Shown: positions 52,111 through 61,434 of the stretch, piece by piece
Layout of the letters: the number at the start of each line of letters is the position of its first letter
Position numbering within the stretch: the stretch's first letter is position 1
DNA from: Rhea pennata
Lineage: Eukaryota > Chordata > Aves > Rheiformes > Rheidae
Direction of reading: 5' to 3'
Assembly: GCF_028389875.1 (NCBI RefSeq)
Contig: NC_084668.1
Coordinates: 27,944,993-28,008,992 of the forward strand
Length of the DNA: 64,000 nt
Notes under the pieces: model-generated
The model's input: only the letters and a program-made list of their open reading frames with translations
What the model was told of the DNA's origin: nothing
The model's database searches: none
Made by a program: the position numbers and the translations under genes

Positions 52111-53850
52111 GCATTTAAAAGGTAAAGGAGATGCTCCTGTTTTTCCTTCCGCTTAATGCGGAGATGAAAGATGTCTGAAGAACAGGGGAAAACATGGAAC
52201 ACTAAGTGAGAGAAGCAGAAAAAGAAACGAAGGAGAGCAATGAAAGGAGACTGAAAGTAGAGGAGATGGTAAGAAGGGTACGAGGATGTGTCTCACACAG
52301 CAGATCACATATGGGGGGGAGACTCTTAGGAGTAAGAATTCAGTAAGAATTGGTGTGGGAGCTGACGAGTTTCTTGTGACTTACACAGATGTTTCCTTCT
52401 GTCCTTAATGGATGTGTTTCAGCAGTAAGTGAAATCATTTCTCAGAATATATTGACTTGGTATTGTATAGTCTGTAACGCACTTTAAAGACTGTTAAACA
52501 AAAGGGGATTGTTCATGCCATTAAATATTTTATTCTAAATTATGCTAGGACTATTTCTTGAATGATGAACATTGTTAAATATTAAACTGCAGAATACTGA
52601 GATTGGACACTGGCAGAAAAACAGCGTATATGAATTAATGCAATTCATTCACTGGCTTCTAGTTCAGAAACTTTCCAGAAAGTGGCTCATATCTGCATCT
52701 TGTTTCTTGAATTGATATTTCCAGTTGTGTATAGGAACAACTCCTTGAATTTTTTCTCAAATATGGAGTATCAAGTAGAAAAAGCAAACGAGTAAATCAG
52801 TAACACTGGCTATTATGTTATGGCAGAGACTTGAATAAATAAGCAGTTTAACTACTCAGATCAAGAACCAGAGATTTACTCAGAGAAATAGGACAGAGAA
52901 TGTCTGAGGAATAGGACAGAGACAGAAAGAGGCAGCATTGATTGTATATAGGAGCCATGGGGTTAGGGACTTTAGAAGTTTATTAAGATTAAAAAAGAAA
53001 GAAGGAAAGAAAGAAAGATCTGGGAAGGAAGAAACATCTGAGCTTGAAACAACAGGCTATGGAGAGGCAGAATGAGACATTATGAAAGTAGAGTAAAGGA
53101 TTAAAGGAAGGCATACAAAGAAGACTGGAGGAAACAGAGTATCAGAGCAGCCAACCAGAAGAAGTAGGAGTAGAACCCAAATATGTGGCTCATTAGGTGT
53201 CGTTTAATACAATTCACTGTTTGGTTATACAGGGCTTTGGAGGACTTGCGTGTCTGTGTTTAACTAGTTTTTTGTCTAATAGAGGAGGGCAACCCTTATC
53301 TTAATTAGTAGAAGCTACAGTAGCTTTTAAAGTAATTTAGGTTCTCACATTCGTTACAAAGCACAACACTGATCCTTTCAAACCTGAGCTAAGGGAGTAG
53401 ATTACTCGTCTACTGCTCCCACTCTACCACAGGAAGAAGTTTACCATAGCCCTGCAACCTGGCAGGAGCTCGCCAGCAGTGTCTGTGTGCCTCTGAGAGC
53501 AACCATACAATACTGAAAATACGACTACGTGGATTTTAATAGTTAAATATGTCAGTGATACGTACTGAAATGGTCAGCACAGGTACTTCACTTACACTTT
53601 CCTGCAACCTTGTACCATTGAGAGCCTAATCTCAATGTTATTTACACCTGTGATCCTGTCAGAAACTGAAACTGGGCCTTAAATGTGCTGTGTTGTTAAA
53701 TATATCAACTAGTGATGATATCAACTTCATGATTATACTTTAATAATCTTTGTGATTATTTCTGGATATGCATGTATATACTCGTAAGCAGAAAAATAGT
53801 GTATTATGTGCCTGTACCTTTTCACTCTGTTTTTTGGCTGCACCAAGAAG
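52110..53850. other. Gene-free DNA with purine-rich strand bias
   Basis: Two stretches (about 52140-52280 and 52860-53170) are rich in A and G on the + strand and poor in pyrimidines. The second includes a GAAA repeat (52991-53018) and a 23-base-period repeat of AATAGGACAGAGA (52887-52899, 52910-52922). No frame of interest. Confidence 0.5.
52991..53018 (+). repeat. (GAAA)n-like purine repeat
   Basis: Imperfect GAAA/GGAAA units. Confidence 0.75.
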
Positions 53851-53854
53851 TAGC

Positions 53855-54110
53855 AAATTCTGATGTCTCACCTGTCTCAGCTGTCAAAACTTACTGCTTT
53901 TACCATTTGCATGATTCCTTCAAAAGGCTGAAAATTCTGAAGGATGAGTGAGTGACACCTGTCAAAATTTACTACCCGCAGGAAAGAGGGAAGTAGAGAG
54001 GAGAAAATTCTTATTGGAGGAAGGCGCTTATAAATGATTGCTTCCTGTATCAATAATACAAATAGCAAAGTCAGGAAATTTTGACAGGGAAGTGAGACCC
54101 ATCAGAATTT
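53855..54110. mobile_element. Candidate small inverted-repeat element (MITE-like)
   Basis: The two ends are inverted copies. AAATTCTGATG (53855-53865) matches CATCAGAATTT (54100-54110). GTCTCAC (53865-53871) matches GTGAGAC (54092-54098). CTGTCAAAA (53881-53889) matches TTTTGACAG (54079-54087). A further direct copy of the CTGTCAAAA core plus TTACT lies inside at 53959-53973. There is no coding capacity. The layout fits a non-autonomous DNA transposon, or an ancient palindromic repeat of the kind kept as regulatory DNA. No clear target-site duplication was seen, and I cannot name a family. Confidence 0.5.
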
Positions 54111-54275
54111 CCTGGAAGCAGTTCCTTTATTTTTGAGGACAGGATGATAAGATCATGATTATTTTGTTGCCAGCAGTAAATGCTGACTAGGAGGCATTTT
54201 GTGATGTTATATCATGGCTCTGAGTTTATTTTTATAGGTGTTCCCTCTTTTAGCATTGGAATTTCACACTGTCAA

Positions 54276-54277
<2 letters not shown>

Positions 54278-54324
<47 letters not shown>
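54278..54324 (+). repeat. Poly(T) tract, 47 bases
   Basis: Uninterrupted T run about 400 bases before the CpG island. It could be the reverse-strand tail of a retroposon, but the flanking sequence on neither side is recognisable as one. Confidence 0.9.
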
Positions 54325-54326
<2 letters not shown>

Positions 54327-54680
54327 CAATCAAAAGTAAGGGTAAGGTAGGCTAGATGATGAACTGTCTAAGAATATTTAGTGTCTTAAGTGATAAGTGA
54401 TAAACCTGCAAATCATAGATCCTTTAGGAGAAAAAAAGATTTAAGCATTTTTAATGAAGTTATAAATTGTGACAAATTCTGTTTTTGACAGTGAGTTCTT
54501 ATTTGTGTGCTACCAAAAAAACCCTTATGGATAAGGAGCACGGTGTGTACTGTAATACCTCCTACTGATGTACCTAATGTTTTTTAAGTCGTAGCTTGCA
54601 AGGCGCTTTACAAACCTGAGTGCGTTATTTGCATGTCAAGGTTGAGGGGAAGGACTGCAGAGTCGGTGTCAGAGCCTGCA
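54325..54680. other. AT-rich DNA bordering the CpG island
   Basis: Nothing beyond the octamer at 54627-54634. Composition changes to CpG-rich from about 54660. Confidence 0.5.
54627..54634 (+). promoter_or_regulatory. Octamer motif ATTTGCAT at the island edge
   Basis: A perfect POU-domain octamer at the AT-rich upstream boundary of the CpG island, about 1.3 kb before the likely core promoter. POU factors act in neural development, which would suit ZNF804A, but a single octamer is expected by chance in a window this large. Confidence 0.25.
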
Positions 54681-54888
54681 ACACCGCGTGTTTGCGCTCG
54701 TGTTCCCGTTCGTCCCCGAGGCCCTGCCCCACCGCCAGGACTGCAGAAGCCAGGAGCAGACCCGAAACGCTGCCGTGGGCTGGGACCGGCGCAGCCGGGC
54801 GTAGCCGCGAGCGCGCATCCGCCGGAGCCGGGGCGGCGGCCGCGCCCGGAGCCGCTCCCGGCGAGGCTGCAGGCGGACTCTGCGGGGC

Positions 54889-54902
54889 GGGGGGGGGGGG
54901 GG
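54889..54902 (+). repeat. G14 homopolymer in the CpG island
   Basis: Fourteen consecutive G residues preceded by GCGGGGC. A candidate G-quadruplex site and a common place for sequencing or assembly length error. Confidence 0.85.
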
Positions 54903-55287
54903 TCGGCCCTTCCCCACGGCGACACATCCTCTCTACAAGTTTTGCGCACAGGCTGCTTATTTGCAGGATTCCCAGTCTCCCCCAAGCGGGTAGCGGGAAG
55001 ACGGAGCCCCGCGCAGCGCTGCGCGGCTGAAGGGGGTTTCTAGCGCGCCCGGCAAGTGCAGTGCGAGACGGGATCTGCCCTAAGCGGGGAACGAGAAGCC
55101 TCCGCCGCCCCGGGCGGGAGGAGGCTGAAACCGCGGCGCGGCGCGTCCCTCGGCGCTGCGCGGCCGGCCGCGGGTCCCGCCGAGCGCCTGCGCTGCAGCC
55201 CCGCGGCCACCGGCCCCGGCGCGGGGAGCCGGGGGGCAGCGGCTGCTCCTCTGCCCTCCAAGGGTTAACCCGGCCGGCCGAGATCTT

Positions 55288-55295
55288 AAAAAAAG

Positions 55296-55325
<30 letters not shown>
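55288..55325 (+). repeat. A-rich tract inside the CpG island
   Basis: A run of 7 A, one G, then 30 A. It follows three adjacent short palindromes: GGGTTAACCC, CGGCCGGCCG and AGATCT (55262-55286). The sequence before it does not resemble a retroposon 3' end that I know, so I do not call it a poly(A) tail. Long A tracts exclude nucleosomes and may help keep the promoter open. Confidence 0.85.
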
Positions 55326-55326
<1 letters not shown>

Positions 55327-55915
55327 CCGTATCAGCAGAGCGGCGGGGCCTCGTCCGAAGAGAGCCCGTCACTTCTTGGCTCGGAGCACCGTATCGACCG
55401 GGGCCGCGGGGGCGGCGCGGCCGGGCCCGGCCGGGAAGCGGAGTCCACCCGCAGGCTCCTCGAGAGGTGGGGAGGAAGAGGAGGGGCGGGAGGGAGCAGG
55501 CGCTGGTGCTGTGGGATAGCGACGATGCGCCCCCGAGTGTCCCTCTCTTCCCCCCCCCCCATCCCAGAGAAACCCCGAACTCGAGCAGCCCCGGGGGCGG
55601 CCCCGCGCCCCCAGCCGGGGGGTCCCGCTCTGCGGGGCGCCGGGCCGCCGCGGTGGCACGCTGCTGCGCTCGGCATTTGCTGCAGCCGAAGTGTCGGGTT
55701 TTCCCAGCCGGTCCCGCTCCTTGCTCCCTCCGTGGCTTCCCTCGCCGCCTCCAGCCCACCTTCTCCCGGAGCCTGCCGCCGCCGGGCGGGCGGAGGCTGG
55801 CGGGGCCGAGGCGAGCGCGGGGGGGCGGCACGGGGAGCTCGGGGGTGGCGGGGAAGGCGGCGTGTGACAGATGTACTCCGCTGACAGCTCTCACTATCAG
55901 CCTAGTGGCTTCCTG

Positions 55916-55922
55916 CCATTGG
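55916..55922 (-). promoter_or_regulatory. CCAAT box (NF-Y type), inverted
   Basis: CCATTGG on the + strand reads CCAATGG on the - strand. It lies about 325 bases upstream of the start codon, in the part of the island that looks like core promoter. Confidence 0.5.
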
Positions 55923-55953
55923 CTCAGTGCAATGGACCGGCAACGCTGCACGG

Positions 55954-55960
55954 TATAATA
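55954..55960 (+). promoter_or_regulatory. TATA-like element
   Basis: TATAATA stands alone in a GC-rich setting, 35 bases downstream of the inverted CCAAT box. It is not a perfect TATAWAW consensus, so its role is inferred from position. Confidence 0.4.
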
Positions 55961-56000
55961 ACACTATGCCTGCGAGAGGCGGCAGCTCAGACGGCTCTAG

Positions 56001-56579
<579 letters not shown>

Positions 56580-56958
56580 TGAGGAATTATTAATGGCTCT
56601 GAATATTTGCTGGAGCTCTCTGTGCGCTGGCAGAGCAGCTGCCTGCATGTCCTTTCCGAGGCTGTTAATTTCTAGTGTGTTCATGGGAACACTGGGAATG
56701 GAAATCCTGGAGACCCTTCTTGGCCAGGCTCTGCAAGCATCGTGGTTGGGGGTTTAACCACTTCCAGGTTTGGGAGCAAACTCTGAAAAAAGCTATAAAC
56801 TTCTGTGCAGAGGCAGCTGATGCACATTTCTTGGCAAGAAGGACTTGGTCTGGGGTGCCAGGTGATTCCAATCATTTCAGGCATCAGGACCAGCTAGAGG
56901 TTCTGTTTTAAAAAATGAAGAAGGCAGAAACTTGTTTACTTGAGGCCTGAAATCTTTG

Positions 56959-57026
56959 GGTAGAGAGAGTAATCTGTTCAATAATAGCTTCAGGTAGAGA
57001 GATTCATCTGTTCAATAGTAGTTTCA
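56959..57026 (+). repeat. 34-bp tandem duplication in intron 1
   Basis: Unit 56959-56992 (GGTAGAGAGAGTAATCTG...) is followed directly by 56993-57026 (GGTAGAGAGATTCATCTG...). Both continue TTCAATA(A/G)TAG(C/T)TTCA. A few substitutions separate the copies. Confidence 0.85.
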
Positions 57027-58032
57027 GAAATTATCTGCGTTGTTTTTCTTGTTTTTGTTTTCTAAAGCCTGGCAACCAAACTCCAGTGTTGAAAGGTCTT
57101 GACTATTTAGGTGATTTGGCTGGATACTCTGGAAAGTCTGCATAGAGTATTAAAAATATTTCTGTATAAATGTGCCACACTTTGCTATCATTGTGTCTCT
57201 TGGGTTTCCTATAGTTTTGCTAACTTGCTTGACTTGCTATTATTTCTGACCTTCAATGGAAGAGGCATGACACATAGTATTGGCAATACGTGTGCTATTC
57301 TGCCTGTCGAGATATAGCTGATGTAGAAAAACCGTAGCCTGGGTGAGCTGCATCATGTAGCCACTCAATCACAGTGCAACAAAGTGTGGACACATGTCTG
57401 GAGAGTAGCAGAGAACTGCAAGAGGGGCTTAGCCATGTTGCTCATCACTCTCTTCCATCATGGTCTTATTCTGAAATTCCCTTCGGCTGAGGTGGAACAG
57501 AACTTACTTGCCACGTTCTTTTTCCCTCGAATGCATGACCTATATTGATGATGAATTTACTGAAGTACTTAACATTTCCTAGAATTGGCAAGCTTGCAAT
57601 TTCTCCCTAAATAAAGAAATTAAAGCAAGTCTGAGCCAAGTCATAAAAATAGTAACTACTACGAGAGAATCTGAGGCAGACTTCTTTGGACTGATTTAAA
57701 TGTAAAGCTGCTGCTTTCATGTTGTAAATCTGATAACTTTATTTGCTATGAATTCTGCATAATAATCTGTGAGGAAATATAATGTTTTTAATTTTAAAGA
57801 AATATTTATTATATCCATGAGATGGTAATATTTGTGTAATATTTCACTATTACAGTTATGAACCCAAGACCTACTGTAGAAATGTTTCAGACACTTAAAT
57901 AACTGCACAATATATTGCTGTCTTTATGATGAAAAATTTCAGGAAAGATGGATCAGGCAAGAGTGAGAGTAGTCTGATGCAACTTTTGAACTGTTCATTG
58001 TTTGCTGTTCACAATACATCTTGTTTCATTTC

Positions 58033-58047
58033 TTTTTTTTTTTTTTT
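58033..58047 (+). repeat. Poly(T) tract, 15 bases
   Basis: Uninterrupted T run in intron 1. Confidence 0.85.
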
Positions 58048-59463
58048 AACCAAGAAAAAAAGAAAGTCTTATAGTCTAACAGTCCTGATCTTGTAAAAAC
58101 ATTACTGACTGACTAAAATATGTTTGGGGAGAATAGTGTTAACTTAATATCAAAGAAAATATATTGCATAGGCTTTGGAACACTATTATTCTGGAAGGGA
58201 ATGTTACTCAGACCCTGCCTGCTCTTCAGGGGAGTAGAATACCTGTGAAAAACCAAGACAGTAGTAGTTATGAATTTGCCATCAGAAACCTTGCATTTAA
58301 AAGCTTTTGTTATAGACAGTGAGCCGTATGAGCCCTCAAAGTTCTTACTGTGTTAAAAAGGTAAAAGTTCTATTGACAGCGTAATAAATGCCTTCATTGT
58401 GAAATAAATAGTGTATATGTACAGACATGAAGACTATTATTTATGTTTGAATGATTTTAAATTAGATAAAAATAATGCTTAGTTGTGGTGTAGCATGATT
58501 TGATAAGATAGTTCGAACTAATAGCTTTGAGGTGCTGAAATACATTTCAAACAGCTTCCATTAGAAAAATCAAATGTTAAATCACTTCAGCAGATCAGTC
58601 ACTTTATCTATAGATAGGCTTTCAAACTTACAAAAATGAAGATCTTTATTAATACATTGTAGAATGTGTCTTCAGAAATTTTGGTAAGAATATAGCCTTT
58701 TAATATACTCCAGGCATCTTCCATCCTAGAATATGACTATAGAAAACACTGATTCCAAACAAGTATTTTGGGGAAGCTTTGGCACAGATCTCCCTCCATT
58801 GTGGTTTAAAGCATTCGATCCATATTCATCTACGCCCCAATCGAAGATTGCTAAAATCGCTGCTTCCTTGTAAACAGAGAACCTGAAAATGCCCTTTCTT
58901 TATACAATGTAGAATTGCTTCTGTACAAAACTTAGCATATTTATTGAGCTTTACTTCTATACTCTGAAAAACTCTGACATGATACTTTATTAGAAAGAAA
59001 CAAGACTATATATGCTATAATTGAATTTCATAAGAAGTAGGAAGGTGATGGGCACAGTCAACTAATCAAGTTACGTGTTTTCTTTATTTGTCTGTTTGCT
59101 TAATAACCGCTCTTTTCTCCCCCTTTCCTCCCCCAATATGTGGGGCAAGCAATATCTGTGCTTCTGGTATCACCAAAACAACCTGACTGACAAGGCTGAA
59201 TCCAAATTGTTTCTTGTTTCATGATTTAATATTAATCTATCTGCAAAATCAAAGGCCGTGAGACTTGAGGGGTGGAAGGTCCTTAGAGCTTTTGGTTCCT
59301 GGCCTACTCTTGAACAGTTTGGTATTCATTGGGAAACTGTTCACAGGCTGCAGTTCAGTAAGTCAACAGAAGAGGTACAGGGCATGGAGAAAACTGAAAG
59401 GAAGCAATATCAAAGCAATGAGTAGATTTAGTCAAACTGAGAAAAGGCTACTGTGAAAACTAC

Positions 59464-59489
59464 TTTTTTTTTTTTTTTTTTTTTTTTTT
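59464..59489 (+). repeat. Poly(T) tract, 26 bases
   Basis: Uninterrupted T run in intron 1, continued by a pyrimidine-rich stretch. Confidence 0.9.
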
Positions 59490-61403
59490 CTTCTTTCTTG
59501 CCTCCTCAGTGGAACAACAAGGAAGAACAGCTGGCTGCCAAATAGCAGCACAGTTCTGCAGTGTGCACGCGTGCTCGTGGGCCTGAGTACCTGTTGAGTG
59601 TGTGCAGGGGTGGGTGCACACACTTGCTTAATCTTAATATCAGAAAATACATTGGAATTAGGAATTAATGGAAAAGTGACTCAACATATTTGGAAGAATA
59701 GCATCCAAACTCTTACAGCTTCTTCAGAAAATACAGGTGTCTAGCTAAAAGATATTCGTGGTACCTGAGCCATTCAACAAGGCTTTATTTACCCTCTCTC
59801 ACTTCACTTTTTACTGTCAGAAATGTTCTTGAAATATATACAATCTTTTAATGACAGCTATTCTACTACTTAGGTACTCCACCTAACATCCATTCTAAAA
59901 CAATTGATGGGATGGTTGGTTTTGTTGCGGGAATACTGTCTGAATGAATTGATTGCTGTTCTGTTCTTTGTGTGGCAGATGATTTTGTGAACTAGAAACT
60001 TACAGCTCATGATATGTGTCAATGAAAGCTAACAAAATCAAACAAAGTTTTAATACTTTCTTCTGCATTTTTATGTATTAATGCTTATGCCTTGCTGTTT
60101 TAATCAGTGAATATGGGCCTGATTACATGATCGTTTATGGTCAGGTTTCATACTTGATGACTTTGATGGAGCTTTTCCAAGACTATTCTATTCTTTTAGC
60201 AATAGAATTCTAATTCAGAGTGAGGTGCAGTTCATGCGAATTTTCCATTGCTACAAACTCTTCCATATGTCCATGGACCTTCTAAAGTTTTTATGCTATG
60301 CTTTTTCTTTTTTCTTTAATGCCATATGTTATGGAGGTCAAATTACACTTTATCTGTAATTCATCTTCCTTGCTGTGGCTACCATCTTGTGGTTTGTGAT
60401 CTCAGGAGGCACTGAAAATTGTAGGGAAGAGTATCTCCCTGGAGAGAGAAATCAGGTGTTTGGAGTGGCACTCAGATGATTATTACAATATCTTTCAGAA
60501 TATAAACCAAAATATTTTAAGGCTTTATCCTAGTTACATATATGATTCCTAATTGGTCAGCAGAGAACTGACTTCTCAGTGTAGTCTTCTAAATAAAATA
60601 ACTGATCTGTTACTAGTGACTGAATATTCCACCCTTAGATACTCCATTCAAATAAATTGCTTTATATCTGCGATGGGGAACTGGCCGTTTAGGGCTCATC
60701 TACTTTTTTAATTGGACAGATATATATATTTTTTTTCTATTGGTTATCAGAATGAGTAAAGTCCCATTACTTGCCCAATGAGGTCAGTGAAAGTTTTAGA
60801 TCTGTAAAAGCTGTAAATGCTACTTTAATTCACTCCAATTTTAAATTGGGCTAATGAGAGAAAGTGGGTAAGATCAAAAGTTTAAACTACAGCTCTTTAA
60901 CAGAGTACTCCACAGGAAAAAGTACTGAACACAGTAATCTTCTATTTTGTATAATAGAGAGCATGCAAGAGAGCTATCTCCATTGTGTGTGTGTATGTGT
61001 AAGTTTTGGTTATAGTCAAAATATTTATATAAATTTATGTTTACAGAGTACTTTGGGGTAGGAGTGAACTAGCTCTCCCCTGATCCAAGGGAGGTAGGCA
61101 CAAATTATCTCAAAACTGGAACCTGCGTTGCCATGGTAAACACAGCTCTGAGTTCAATTTGATAAGCCTTGTGGAAAGGAAGATCACGTTAGCTCCGGGA
61201 TGCCACCATGCTAATACAGCATCAAACTTCTAGTCAGCTTGGAGCATGGGCACAGAGGACACACGTCCTTTAGAATTCTGTAGCTACAGTTCTGTTTAAA
61301 AACCTGTTAGATGTCCACTTAGACCATGTTTGACTATTTTAATTATTTGTATCAACAGCTATCTTGCTTTTTCTTGAGTTGTGTGAACAAGCCTGCTTTG
61401 AAT

Positions 61404-61434
61404 ACACGTGTGTGCGCGCACACACACACACATG
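61404..61434. repeat. Alternating TG/CG/CA tract (Z-DNA type)
   Basis: Alternating purine-pyrimidine sequence with a perfect 18-bp palindrome GTGTGTGCGCGCACACAC (61408-61425), followed by CA units. This is a sequence type well known to adopt left-handed Z-DNA under supercoiling. Confidence 0.75.

Larger units (their letters stand above)
55862..55990 (+). promoter_or_regulatory. ZNF804A: Core promoter candidate of ZNF804A
   Basis: A less GC-rich segment inside the CpG island holds several promoter-like elements in order: two TGACAG sites (55865-55870 and 55882-55887, a MEIS/TGIF-type motif), an inverted CCAAT box (CCATTGG, 55916-55922) and a TATA-like TATAATA (55954-55960). The CCAAT-to-TATA spacing of about 35 bases is ordinary. 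If the TATA-like element is used, transcription should start about 25-30 bases downstream, near 55983-55990, giving a leader of roughly 255 bases. CpG-island promoters often start at several places, so upstream starts are possible. Confidence 0.55.

Noticed and set aside
54278..54324. Poly(T) as the tail of a reverse-strand retroposon
   Set aside because: No recognisable retroposon body or target-site duplication next to it.
59240..59290. Possible CR1-like GGTGGAAGGTCCTTAGAG string
   Set aside because: Too short and not continued on either side.
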